From Hymenobacter daecheongensis DSM 21074 (GTDB lineage Bacteria; Bacteroidota; Bacteroidia; Cytophagales; Hymenobacteraceae), in assembly GCF_900141805.1 (NCBI RefSeq), contig NZ_FQYN01000006.1:62001-126000 (forward strand): a DNA stretch of 64,000 nt, in the 5' to 3' direction. The notes under the pieces were generated by a model that was given only the letters and a program-made list of their open reading frames with translations, did not search any database and was not told the origin of the DNA. Every line of letters begins with the position of its first letter. The first letter of the stretch is position 1. The position numbers and the translations under genes are program-made. Shown piece by piece: positions 8,532 to 16,655 of the stretch.

Positions 8532-9065
8532 ATGTCTGTTTCGCGCCCCTTCAACTTTCAGCAGTGGATTGATGAGCACCGCCATTTGCTCAAGCCGCCG
8601 GTCGGTAATCAGCAGGTGTTCAAAGACAACAAGGATTTTATTGTGATGGTAGTGGGTGGTCCCAACGCCCGCAAAGACTACCACTACGACGAAGGCGAGG
8701 AGCTGTTTCTGCAGATTGAGGGCGACATTGTGGTCAAGATCATTGAGGATGGCAAGCCGGTAGATATTCCCATCCGGGCCGGCGAAATGTTTCTGCTGCC
8801 GGCTGGTGTGCCGCACTCGCCGCGCCGCCCGGCCGGCACGGTGGGGCTGGTGCTGGAGCGCTACCGCACCGCCGGCGAGCTGGATGGCTTCCAGTGGTAC
8901 TGCGAAAACTGCGGCCACAAGCTTCACGAGCAGTTTGCCGAAATCACCGATATCGTGCAGCAGCTGCCCCCCATTATGAACGCCTTCTGGCAAAACGACG
9001 AGCTGCGCACCTGCAAAAACTGCGGCACCTACATGGAAGCACCTGCTCCGGTGCAGCCGGCTTAG
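8532..9065 (+). CDS. nbaC: 3-hydroxyanthranilate 3,4-dioxygenase
   Basis: 177 residues, the usual length for the bacterial enzyme. It is a cupin Fe(II) dioxygenase that opens 3-hydroxyanthranilate to 2-amino-3-carboxymuconate semialdehyde (ACMS). HYDEGEELF carries the His and Glu iron ligands and PHSPRRP the third ligand. The C-terminal rubredoxin-like second metal site is complete, with CENCGH and CKNCGT (four Cys). The ATG at 8532 begins MSVSRPFNFQQWI, the normal N-terminus; upstream in-frame codons fall in the repeat. It is the first gene of a run with ACMS decarboxylase (52 nt downstream) and kynureninase, the enzymes immediately after and before it in the pathway. Confidence 0.95.
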   Translation: MSVSRPFNFQQWIDEHRHLLKPPVGNQQVFKDNKDFIVMVVGGPNARKDYHYDEGEELFLQIEGDIVVKIIEDGKPVDIPIRAGEMFLLPAGVPHSPRRPAGTVGLVLERYRTAGELDGFQWYCENCGHKLHEQFAEITDIVQQLPPIMNAFWQNDELRTCKNCGTYMEAPAPVQPA

Positions 9066-9117
9066 CGGCTATTAGCCCATCCAACTCCGCTTAACTGCCC
9101 GCCCAACCCCACCCAGA

Positions 9118-10146
9118 GTGCTCAACATCGATATTCACACCCACATTCTGCCTGAGCGCTGGCCCGATCTGCGCGAGCGGTACGGCTACGGCGGCTTCAT
9201 CCGGCTGGAGCATCACAAGCCCTGCTGCGCCCGCATGATGCAGGACGACAAGTTCTTTCGCGAGATTCAGGACAATTGCTGGGACCCGCAGGTGCGGATG
9301 CGTGAGTACGACCAGTTCGGCATTGATGTGCAGGTGCTCAGCACGGTGCCCGTCATGTTCAGCTACTGGGCCAAGCCACACGATGCGCTGGACCTGAGCC
9401 AGCTGCTCAACGACCACATTGCCGGCGTGGTGCAGCGCTACCCCACCCGCTTCGTGGGCCTGGGCACCATTCCGCTGCAGGCTCCCGATCTGGCCATCCG
9501 GGAGCTGGAGCGCTGCATGAAAATCGGGCTGGCCGGCGTGCAGATCGGCTCCCACGTGAACGACTGGAATCTGGATGCGCCCGAGCTGTTTGAGGTGTTT
9601 GCGGCGGCCGAGGCGCTGGGCGCGTGCGTGTTCGTGCACCCCTGGGATATGATGGCCCAGCAGAAAATGCCCAAATACTGGCTGCCCTGGCTGGTGGGGA
9701 TGCCCGCCGAAAGCACGCTGGCCCTGTGCTCTCTCATCTTCGGGGGCGTGCTGGAGCGCCTGCCGAAGCTGCGCGTGGCCGTGGCCCACGGTGGCGGCTC
9801 CTTCGCCAGCACCATCGGCCGCATCGAGCACGGCTTCCAGGTGCGCCCCGACTTATGCGCCATCGACAACAACGTGAATCCGCGCGAGTACCTGGGCCGC
9901 TTCTGGGTCGATTCGCTGGTGCACGACCCCATGATGCTAGATTACTTGGTGAAAACATTGGGCGCGGATAAAATCACGCTGGGCTCCGACTACCCGTTTC
10001 CGCTGGGCGAGTTGGAGCCGGGCAAGCTGATTGCCGCCATGCCTTATCCGGAAGAGATGAAGGCCCGAATGCTGGGGCAAAACGCCCTGGATTGGCTGGG
10101 ATTAAGCGCCGAGCGGTTCGTGAATCCGGTGGCGCACCATGCATGA
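9118..10146 (+). CDS. nbaD: 2-amino-3-carboxymuconate-6-semialdehyde decarboxylase (ACMSD)
   Basis: 342 residues, amidohydrolase-superfamily metal-dependent decarboxylase. It converts ACMS to 2-aminomuconate 6-semialdehyde, steering carbon into catabolism rather than to quinolinate and NAD. Metal ligands are visible: DIHTHILPE (HxH at residues 6-8), VHPWDM near 178, AHGGGSF near 224 and [10 protein letters not shown] near 295. The start is GTG (9118-9120), which puts the HxH motif at its normal place close to the N-terminus. It follows the dioxygenase gene by 52 nt on the same strand. Confidence 0.95.
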   Translation: MLNIDIHTHILPERWPDLRERYGYGGFIRLEHHKPCCARMMQDDKFFREIQDNCWDPQVRMREYDQFGIDVQVLSTVPVMFSYWAKPHDALDLSQLLNDHIAGVVQRYPTRFVGLGTIPLQAPDLAIRELERCMKIGLAGVQIGSHVNDWNLDAPELFEVFAAAEALGACVFVHPWDMMAQQKMPKYWLPWLVGMPAESTLALCSLIFGGVLERLPKLRVAVAHGGGSFASTIGRIEHGFQVRPDLCAIDNNVNPREYLGRFWVDSLVHDPMMLDYLVKTLGADKITLGSDYPFPLGELEPGKLIAAMPYPEEMKARMLGQNALDWLGLSAERFVNPVAHHA

Positions 10147-10205
10147 GCGGACTATAGTGGTGCCCGCACCAAAATCCTGTCGCCGGCCCGGCTCCGGCAT
10201 CTGCC

Positions 10206-10213
10206 TATCTTTG
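10206..10213 (+). promoter_or_regulatory. Bacteroidota -7 promoter box (TATCTTTG)
   Basis: Consensus match 5 nt upstream of the kynureninase ATG. Used as a promoter, it would give a leaderless or nearly leaderless kynU transcript in addition to any read-through from the genes upstream. Confidence 0.4.
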
Positions 10214-10218
10214 CCCCG

Positions 10219-11505
10219 ATGACCGCCTCCCAGCCCACCCCCGCATCCGCCGCCACCCTCGATGCTCAGGACCCCCTGCGCCACTTCCGCGAGCGGTTCC
10301 ATCTGCCGCCCGGCCCCGATGGGCAGCCGAGCGTGTATCTGTGCGGCAACTCGCTGGGGCTGCTGCCCAAGGCGGCGCGGGCGGCCGTCGAGCAGGAGTT
10401 TGCGGCCTGGGAGCGGCTGGGCGTGGAGGGCCATTTCCACGAGCCCTCCATGTGGATGCACTACCACGAAACTCTGGCCGCCGCCACGGCCCGGCTGGTA
10501 GGAGCCCGGCCCCTGGAAGTGGTGGTGATGAACAACCTGACCACCAACCTGCACCTGCTGTTGATTTCGTTCTACCGCCCCACCGTCACGCGCTACAAGG
10601 TGCTGATGGAAGGCGGCGCGTTTCCCTCCGACCAGTACGCGCTGGAAAGCCAGGTGCGTTTGCACGGCCTCGCCCCTGAGGAGGCTATTGTGGAGCTGGT
10701 GCCCCGGCCCGGCGAGCACACGCTGCGCACCGAAGACATTGAGGCCAAAATCCGGGAGCTGGGGGCCTCGCTGGCTACCATCATCCTGGGCGGGGTCAAT
10801 TATTACACCGGGCAGGCTTTCGATATGGCTGCCATCACCAAGGCCGGGCATGCCGTGGGGGCCACCGTGGGCTTCGACCTGGCCCACGCGGCCGGCAACC
10901 TGGAGCTGCACCTGCACGACTGGGACGTGGATTTTGCCTGCTGGTGCACCTACAAATACCTCAACTCCGGCCCTGGCGGCACCTCGGGCGTGTACGTGCA
11001 TGAGCGGTTTGCCAACCGCCCCGACCTGCCGCGCCTGGCCGGCTGGTGGGGCCACGACCCCTCGGAGCGCTTCCAGATGAAAAAGGGCTTTCGGCCCATG
11101 CCCGGCGCGGCCGGCTGGCAGCTCTCCAACGCCCAGATTTTCCCGATGGCCATTCACCGCGCGGCCCTGGCTCTGGTAGATGAGGCCGGCGGCATGGCGG
11201 CGCTGCGCCGCAAGAGCGAGCAGCTCACGGGCTACCTCGAAGCATTGCTGCGGGGCCTGAACCTGCCCGCCACCATGCTCGAAATCATCACGCCCGCCGA
11301 CCCCGCGGCCCGCGGCTGTCAGCTGTCGGTGCTGGTGCACCGCAACGGGCGGGCGCTGTTTGAGCATCTGGCCCAGCAGGGCATCATTGCCGACTGGCGC
11401 GAGCCGAACGTAATCCGGCTGGCCCCGGTGCCGCTCTACAATTCCTTCCAGGATGTGCAGCGGGCCGGCGCGGCCATCGAAAATTGGGTGGCGCAGGCCG
11501 AATAG
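10219..11505 (+). CDS. kynU: Kynureninase
   Basis: 428 residues, full length. It is a PLP enzyme of aminotransferase class V that cleaves 3-hydroxykynurenine (or kynurenine) to 3-hydroxyanthranilate (or anthranilate) and alanine. The N-terminal YLCGNSLGLLP is the family signature. FDLAHAAGN carries the cofactor Asp and His, and CWCTYKYLNSGPGG carries the Schiff-base Lys. The C-terminal PNVIRLAPVPLYNSF is typical. The ATG at 10219 lies just after a TATCTTTG box. Its product is the substrate of the dioxygenase encoded 1.7 kb upstream. Confidence 0.95.
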   Translation: MTASQPTPASAATLDAQDPLRHFRERFHLPPGPDGQPSVYLCGNSLGLLPKAARAAVEQEFAAWERLGVEGHFHEPSMWMHYHETLAAATARLVGARPLEVVVMNNLTTNLHLLLISFYRPTVTRYKVLMEGGAFPSDQYALESQVRLHGLAPEEAIVELVPRPGEHTLRTEDIEAKIRELGASLATIILGGVNYYTGQAFDMAAITKAGHAVGATVGFDLAHAAGNLELHLHDWDVDFACWCTYKYLNSGPGGTSGVYVHERFANRPDLPRLAGWWGHDPSERFQMKKGFRPMPGAAGWQLSNAQIFPMAIHRAALALVDEAGGMAALRRKSEQLTGYLEALLRGLNLPATMLEIITPADPAARGCQLSVLVHRNGRALFEHLAQQGIIADWREPNVIRLAPVPLYNSFQDVQRAGAAIENWVAQAE

Positions 11506-11584
11506 TTATACCTTTTTAATTGTTGGTAGTGCGTAGAAGGAGCTGATGGCGCTTCCGCGCCGTTCAATTTAGCTTACCCGAATC

Positions 11585-12232
11585 ATGGCCGAAGAATACG
11601 CGGACAAAATGGCCCGCAAAACCGACGCCGAGCTGCACCACTACGTGACCGGCCGCGCCCAGTACCGCGACGATGCCGTACTGGCCGCCCTCGACGAGCT
11701 GGCCCGCCGCGGCCAGCCCCACCCCGAGGACTACCAGGTGCGCCCGGAGCTGGAAGCGGTGGTGCAGGCCCAGGTTGCTCAGGCGGCTGAAGTGCGCCAG
11801 CTGGCCGAGCGGCAGACGGAGGTGGCCGCCGCGCCGGATAGCCCCGTGCTGTACTCGCCGGTGACCATTGCCATGTTTTCGATGTTCTTCTCGTTTCTGG
11901 CAGGAGGTATTTTGTTGGCCATCAATATGTTCAGGTTGAAAGAGGGTCGGAAGGGGCTGGCCGTGGTGATGTTTATGCTGGGCCTCATGCTGGCCTCTTC
12001 GTATGCGTTGCAGTGGCTTATGCAAACCTACGCGCTGGGGCTGCGCACGCAGCTGGTCAGTGTGGCTATCAATCTGGTGGCGGTGCTGGCGTATCTGCTC
12101 TTTTTCTGGCCCCGCTACGTGGGGGCGCGGCCCTATGTGAGTCGGCCGTGGCTGTCGGCGCTGCTGGTGTGCATGGCCCTGATTGGGCTGTATATGTGGG
12201 CGTTGCCGCACTTGCTGCCGCTGGCCAAATAA
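11585..12232 (+). CDS. Membrane protein of unknown function
   Basis: 215 residues. The soluble N-terminus of about 90 residues is charged and contains LHHYVTGRAQYRDDAVLAAL. Similar short motifs occur in small membrane proteins of this bacterial group, but I cannot name a family. Four hydrophobic segments follow (about residues 98-120, 128-148, 155-175, 188-208). It is on the same strand as kynureninase after a 79-nt gap. Nothing in it suggests a catalytic role in kynurenine breakdown. Confidence 0.65.
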   Translation: MAEEYADKMARKTDAELHHYVTGRAQYRDDAVLAALDELARRGQPHPEDYQVRPELEAVVQAQVAQAAEVRQLAERQTEVAAAPDSPVLYSPVTIAMFSMFFSFLAGGILLAINMFRLKEGRKGLAVVMFMLGLMLASSYALQWLMQTYALGLRTQLVSVAINLVAVLAYLLFFWPRYVGARPYVSRPWLSALLVCMALIGLYMWALPHLLPLAK

Positions 12233-12316
12233 GGTGGCCCCCGGCTGCCTGGGTGCTGTTGCTAATGGTAGTTTAGCGGCCATGCGGCGGTGTTCGGCGT
12301 TAAAAACCTGATTGTT

Positions 12317-12916
12317 ATGTCGCTGTCATTGCTGCCCCTGCCCCAGGCTGAAGTGCTGCTCGACCCGGAGTTTCTGCCCTTGCCGGCCGCCGAAGCGCTG
12401 CTCGCGGAGCTGACGGCCACCATTGCCTGGCGGCAGGAGCCGATAACGCTGTTTGGCAAACCCGTGCTGCAGCCCCGCCTCACCGCCTGGTACGGCGACC
12501 CTGCGGCCCGCTACGCCTACTCCGGCCTCGCCCTGGAGCCCCAGCCTTGGACTCCCGCCCTGCTCCGTCTGCGCGAACAGGTGCAGGCCGCCGCCGGCAG
12601 CCCGTTCAATAGCGTGCTGCTCAACCTCTACCGCACCGGCCAGGATAGCATGGGCTGGCACGCTGACAACGAACCCGAGTTGGGCCCCGCGCCCGTCATT
12701 GCCTCCGTCAGCCTGGGGGCAGCGCGGCGGTTTCGTTTCCGGCCGCGCCATCCGCAGCAGCTGCTCCACGAGCCGGTGTCGTTGCTGCTGCCCGCCGGCA
12801 GCCTGCTGCTCATGCGCGGCTCTACTCAGCAGCACTGGCTGCACGCGGTGCCCAAAACCGCCGTGCCCACCGGCCCCCGCCTCAACCTCACCTTCCGGCT
12901 GGTGACGGAGCGTTGA
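12317..12916 (+). CDS. AlkB-like 2-oxoglutarate/Fe(II) dioxygenase
   Basis: 199 residues. This is an alkylation-damage repair type oxygenase. MGWHADNEPELG carries the HxD iron ligands (about residues 115-117), followed by IASVSLGAARRFRFR and a C-terminal His in HWLHAVPKT. The 2-oxoglutarate-binding Arg follows in RLNLTFR. The order and spacing match bacterial and eukaryotic AlkB homologs of the ALKBH2/3 type. I chose ATG 12317 (MSLSLLPLP); an in-frame codon 9 residues upstream is possible. It ends at a strong bidirectional hairpin shared with the convergent TonB receptor gene. Confidence 0.85.
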   Translation: MSLSLLPLPQAEVLLDPEFLPLPAAEALLAELTATIAWRQEPITLFGKPVLQPRLTAWYGDPAARYAYSGLALEPQPWTPALLRLREQVQAAAGSPFNSVLLNLYRTGQDSMGWHADNEPELGPAPVIASVSLGAARRFRFRPRHPQQLLHEPVSLLLPAGSLLLMRGSTQQHWLHAVPKTAVPTGPRLNLTFRLVTER

Positions 12917-12932
12917 AAGCGGCCGAAAAACA

Positions 12933-12969
12933 AAAAAGGGCCTTATGCACGCTGCATAAGGCCCTTTTT
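12933..12969. terminator. Bidirectional intrinsic terminator
   Basis: A perfect 16-bp stem (12933-12948 with 12954-12969) has a 5-nt loop and A/T runs on both outer sides. It separates the convergent AlkB-like and TonB receptor genes. Confidence 0.9.
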
Positions 12970-12985
12970 AGAAAAAGAGGGAGGC

Positions 12986-15697
12986 TTACTTGATGTCGAA
13001 CAGCAGGCCCACGTAGCCCATGCGGCCGATACCGGCGCTGCCGTAAGTCTGCACGTTGCCGGCATCGAGCAGGTTGGATACGCCGGCCTGCAGCGTGGTG
13101 CGCAGGGCCGTGATATTGTAGCCGGCCTGCGCGTCTATGGTGTGGTAGGCAGCCACGCGGCCGGTGGCAAACGTAGACTCGTAGATGAACGAGTCGGTCC
13201 AGCGGTAGTTCACGGTGTAGCCCAGCTTGCGGCTCAGGGCCAGGCCGCTCAGGCCGAAGTTATACTTGTGCCGGGGCGTGTTGAAGAACGCCTGGAAGCC
13301 TTCGGGCAAGTCTTTGGAGATAAGGTCGTTGAAGCTGTAGTTGGCCGACAGCACCAGTGGCGTGCCCACCGTGTAGCCCAGGCCCAGCGAAGCGCCCTGG
13401 GTTTTTACCTTCTGCTTCACGTTGGCCGAAATCTGCAATACCCGTACGTTGGGGTTAGCAGCCGATGGTGTAGACGACGGCGTGGTAGGGCGCGTGCCGT
13501 CCGGGTTGCCAATGAACGTCTGCGTGCCGATGAAGTCGTCGTAGCTGCTGCGGAAGTAGTCCACATCGAGCGAAACCTTGCTGGCAATCTGGGCGCGGTA
13601 GCCTACTTCGGCGGTGTTTACCTGCTCCAGGCGCAGCTTATCGGCCCGAAACGGGGCGCCGCGCAGCGTGTAGCCATCGAAGCCGTTGGTGATGTTGCCC
13701 AGCAGCACGGCCCGGCCCACATCGAGGCGGATGTACTGGTCGGTTTGGGTAGCGGCGCGGAAGGCGCGGTTGTAGCTGGCGCGGAAGTTCTGCTGGTTTT
13801 CGCTGCCCATCGAATACACCACCGAGGCGCGGGGCGAAAAGGCGGGCGCGAAGTTCTTGAACTCATCTACCCGGCCCGCCACCGAGAGCTTCAGTCGCTC
13901 GGCCAACAGTGATTTGGTCAGCTGGGCGTAGCCGCCGTACTCGTGGTTCTGCAGGCGGTTGCCGTCCTTGGTATCGGAGAACAGCGAGCCATCGGAGCCC
14001 AGCCGGAACTTGCGGTAGGCCCCGCCCAGAATCAGGTCGGCGAAGCTGAGCTTGAAGTTGTACTGCGCACTCACGTCGTTCATGATGGAGCGCAGAATAA
14101 TGCGGGCACCCTTACCGGGCGTGCCGTCGTGAATGATTTTGTCGCGGGCCGCGTCGAATTCCGGCGTGCCGGGCTGCAGCTGCGGCGCATTTGCGTTGGC
14201 ATAAGCGCGGGCCGTGGCCGCCGCCGCCTCGGCGTTGCGGCCGTTGGTGAGGAAAGCCCCGTTGTAGATCTGCGCATACGTGCCAAAGTACCGCTCGGCG
14301 TAGGTGCCGGGCCGGCGGGCACCGGCCGGGTCTGCCGGGTTCACCGGCACGGTGAAGCCGGGCACCACCTGGGTTTGCAGGAAGCCGCCCAGGAAGCCCA
14401 GGTTGTAGGAGCCGTCGGTGCTGGGGTCGCGCTTGCCCGAATAGTCCTGCGTGGTGTAGCCGCGCACAAACCAGTTGGTGCCCTTCACCTCGGCCCGACC
14501 CTGGTGGCTGCCGCTGTTCTCGAAGCGGTAGCGGCTGGCTCCCTGGAAGATAGTGTTACTATTGGTGAACTTGTAGTCCACGGTTGCCTTCACGTTGTCG
14601 GTCAGCAGATACGAAACCGACGGGTTTATTTTATAGATGTGGGCCTTCTGGTTGCCCACAATCAACTCTTTTTCCGAGTAGCCGGGCAGGAATACCGTCT
14701 GGCCGTTCAGCGCGCCGCCCGAGGGGCCGAAAGTGGTGCCGATGTCGCCGTAGCGGCTCACAGCATCGTAGCCCAGGTTGGAGTTGGCGGCGTGGTTGTT
14801 GGGCTCAATCAGAACGGAGGTCGGGTCCTGGTTATCGGCCAGCCAGTCTTTAGCCGTCAGGGCTCCGCCGGTCAGCTTGAAGGCGAGGCGGTCGGTCAGC
14901 TTTTTGGCGTAGCGCAGCTGGCCGTCGAGCAGGTCGCGGTTGCCGCCGCGCAGGCGCACGCTCAGGCCCTCGCTCACGAAGGGGTCTTTGGAGTTGAACA
15001 GAATCACGCCGTTGAAAGCGTTGGCCCCGTACAGCGCCGAGGCCGGACCGTGCACAATTTCAATGCTTTCCACGTCCAGATCCGGAATGCCGAGCAGGTT
15101 GCCGAAGTTGTTGCTCAGGCTGGGCAGCTGCGTATCCATGTAGTCGGCCATCTGAATCACGCGCTCCGAGCGGGAGCTGTTGAAGCCGCGCGTACTAATG
15201 CTGGAGGTCAGCAGGCTGGAGCTGCTCACATCTACGGCCCGGAAGCGGGCCAGACCAGCCAGCAGATCGGGCGTGGTCAGGCTTTCCACCTGCCGCGTGT
15301 TCACTTTCTCAATGGTGACGGGCACCTTCGTGATGGTTTCGGCCACGCGCGAGGCCGATACTACTACCGCGTTGGTGAGGTTGGTGCTCACGGGCAGCAC
15401 CACGCGCACTTCCTGCTTGGCCTGCGAAACGCCCAGCTCGCGGGTTTCATAGCCCACAAACGACACGGAAATAATGACGGGCGGCTCGGTGAAATCGGCT
15501 TTCAGTACAAATTTGCCATCCCGGTCGGTGCTGCTGCCGATGAAAGTGCCTTTGATGAAAACCGTAGCGCCGGGCAGCGGCTCGCCGGCCTCAGTCTGAA
15601 CCACTCCACTGATGGAAATGGCATTTTGGGCCCACAGTGCCGGGCCGCTGAGCAATAGACACAGCAGGGGCAGGAGGCAACGGTAAAGTTTGTACAT
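12986..15697 (-). CDS. TonB-dependent outer-membrane receptor
   Basis: 903 residues. The signal peptide ends near LWAQ (residues 1-23). A carboxypeptidase-regulatory-like beta domain follows (about 27-105, with GEPLPGATV and GSSTDRDGKF). Then come a plug domain (about 130-240, with TRGFNSSRSERV and IEIVHGPASALYGANAFNG) and a 22-strand barrel ending in the aromatic-type terminus YVGLLFDIK. No SusD partner is adjacent, so it looks like a CirA/FecA-type receptor rather than a SusCD pair. It sits inside the kynurenine region, between kynU and the monooxygenase gene, so uptake of an aromatic or metal ligand is possible but unproven. I used the ATG at 15697 because it starts directly at the signal peptide. 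Confidence 0.9.
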   Translation of the reverse strand: MYKLYRCLLPLLCLLLSGPALWAQNAISISGVVQTEAGEPLPGATVFIKGTFIGSSTDRDGKFVLKADFTEPPVIISVSFVGYETRELGVSQAKQEVRVVLPVSTNLTNAVVVSASRVAETITKVPVTIEKVNTRQVESLTTPDLLAGLARFRAVDVSSSSLLTSSISTRGFNSSRSERVIQMADYMDTQLPSLSNNFGNLLGIPDLDVESIEIVHGPASALYGANAFNGVILFNSKDPFVSEGLSVRLRGGNRDLLDGQLRYAKKLTDRLAFKLTGGALTAKDWLADNQDPTSVLIEPNNHAANSNLGYDAVSRYGDIGTTFGPSGGALNGQTVFLPGYSEKELIVGNQKAHIYKINPSVSYLLTDNVKATVDYKFTNSNTIFQGASRYRFENSGSHQGRAEVKGTNWFVRGYTTQDYSGKRDPSTDGSYNLGFLGGFLQTQVVPGFTVPVNPADPAGARRPGTYAERYFGTYAQIYNGAFLTNGRNAEAAAATARAYANANAPQLQPGTPEFDAARDKIIHDGTPGKGARIILRSIMNDVSAQYNFKLSFADLILGGAYRKFRLGSDGSLFSDTKDGNRLQNHEYGGYAQLTKSLLAERLKLSVAGRVDEFKNFAPAFSPRASVVYSMGSENQQNFRASYNRAFRAATQTDQYIRLDVGRAVLLGNITNGFDGYTLRGAPFRADKLRLEQVNTAEVGYRAQIASKVSLDVDYFRSSYDDFIGTQTFIGNPDGTRPTTPSSTPSAANPNVRVLQISANVKQKVKTQGASLGLGYTVGTPLVLSANYSFNDLISKDLPEGFQAFFNTPRHKYNFGLSGLALSRKLGYTVNYRWTDSFIYESTFATGRVAAYHTIDAQAGYNITALRTTLQAGVSNLLDAGNVQTYGSAGIGRMGYVGLLFDIK

Positions 15698-16655
15698 AGC
15701 TGGTAGTACGGGGGGTGGAAAAAGGAAAAATCCCCGCAAATTAAAGTCGTCATGCCTACTAAACAAGCAATTAGCCCCCAGCTCATCAACAAAAACTTAT
15801 AATACAACCTATTGATTATTAAGTTATATGAATGCACAACCTTCGCTACCGATGTTTGCCTACTGAGCCTAAGTTGCGGCGTAGAACGTGCCAGCCCCCG
15901 CGGGGCGGCATATCGGTAGAGCAACTCGCATAAAGTGTTTCAAAAGCCCCAGCGGGGCGGCACTTTCGTTCAACAATTAGTGTCGCCCCGCTGGGGCTTT
16001 GGGCTTTTCTTGCTCCCGGTTGTCTACCAATATGTCGCCCCGCTGGGGTTAGCATGTTCTATTCCGCGCTTTTGGTTAGCAAGTCCTGGTGCATCTGTCT
16101 CCGGTCCCGACCAGTACCGCAATGCCGACGCGCCCTGAGCTGCTATGCATCAGTGCTGCCGGCCCGGTTAGTATTAGTATAGAATATCAGGCGGGCCGAA
16201 GAGATTCGAAAAGGCTTCATCTCCGACGCGGTAATCGCCGATGTGCAGGCCGGCGGCAGTTGAGAGCGAACGGTGTGCCACGGCCACGGCCACCACTGGC
16301 GGCATGGCGGGGAGTGGCGCTAGGTGCGCCGCATGAGCTGCTCCGGCAGGGGTTGGCTGCGCTGCAGCGGGCAGTGCAAGGCAAGTAGCGCCGGTGCTAC
16401 CCATGCGGTTAGCTGAAGAGAGGGATGCACTGGTAAAAGGATAGGGAGATTTGTCTTTCAATGTTGTGGGTATTTGGTCTATTATTTCCTTTAATAATTC
16501 AAAGCTACGAGGCGTTACAAGCATTGTGCCCAGATTTACGCCCGGCCCGGATACTTCCTCGGTCAAGTCCCGTATTTACCCGCTCACCCAACTGCGCGGA
16601 AAGCTTTACTTTCGCCGGTACCCCATCCATCCCGCTCGTGACTCCGCTTTCCAGT
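15698..16655. other. Long intergenic region upstream of kynurenine monooxygenase
   Basis: About 960 nt. The first part is AT-rich and holds the promoter region of the TonB receptor gene. The middle (15883-16060) is a REP-like palindrome cluster. The rest, about 16090-16600, contains short open frames on both strands but none that I recognise or that has supporting signals. A TACTTTCG box at 16607-16614 is a plausible -7 element for the monooxygenase gene. Confidence 0.5.
15883..16060. repeat. Nested REP-like palindrome cluster (CCCCAGCGGGGCG family)
   Basis: Four copies of a GCCCCAGCGGGGCGRCA core are arranged as a nested palindrome. The outer pair is about 41 nt long and inverted (15883-15924 with 16020-16060), sharing the flank ATATYGGTAGA. 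The inner inverted pair is 15941-15963 with 15980-16008, sharing an AAAAGC flank. The outer arms differ at several positions, so this is an old element. The arrangement is like REP/BIME elements moved by REP-associated tyrosine transposases; no such transposase is in the window. Confidence 0.85.

Noticed and set aside
10102-11367. A 421-codon minus-strand frame opposite kynureninase
   Set aside because: Shadow frame without any family motif; kynU is unambiguous.
13943-15658. A 571-codon open frame on the plus strand opposite the TonB receptor gene
   Set aside because: It is the antisense shadow of a GC-rich gene; its translation is Ala/Gly/Val/Arg/Gln-rich with no domain, while the minus strand encodes a full receptor.
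15846-16138. Short frames inside the REP-like cluster at 15883-16060
   Set aside because: They are translations of the repeat itself (PPRGGWHV-like peptides) and not genes.
16174-16566. A 130-codon minus-strand frame upstream of kmo
   Set aside because: No recognisable domain, no promoter or terminator to match, Ala/Pro-rich sequence typical of chance frames at this GC content. It remains the best candidate if this gap does hold a gene.
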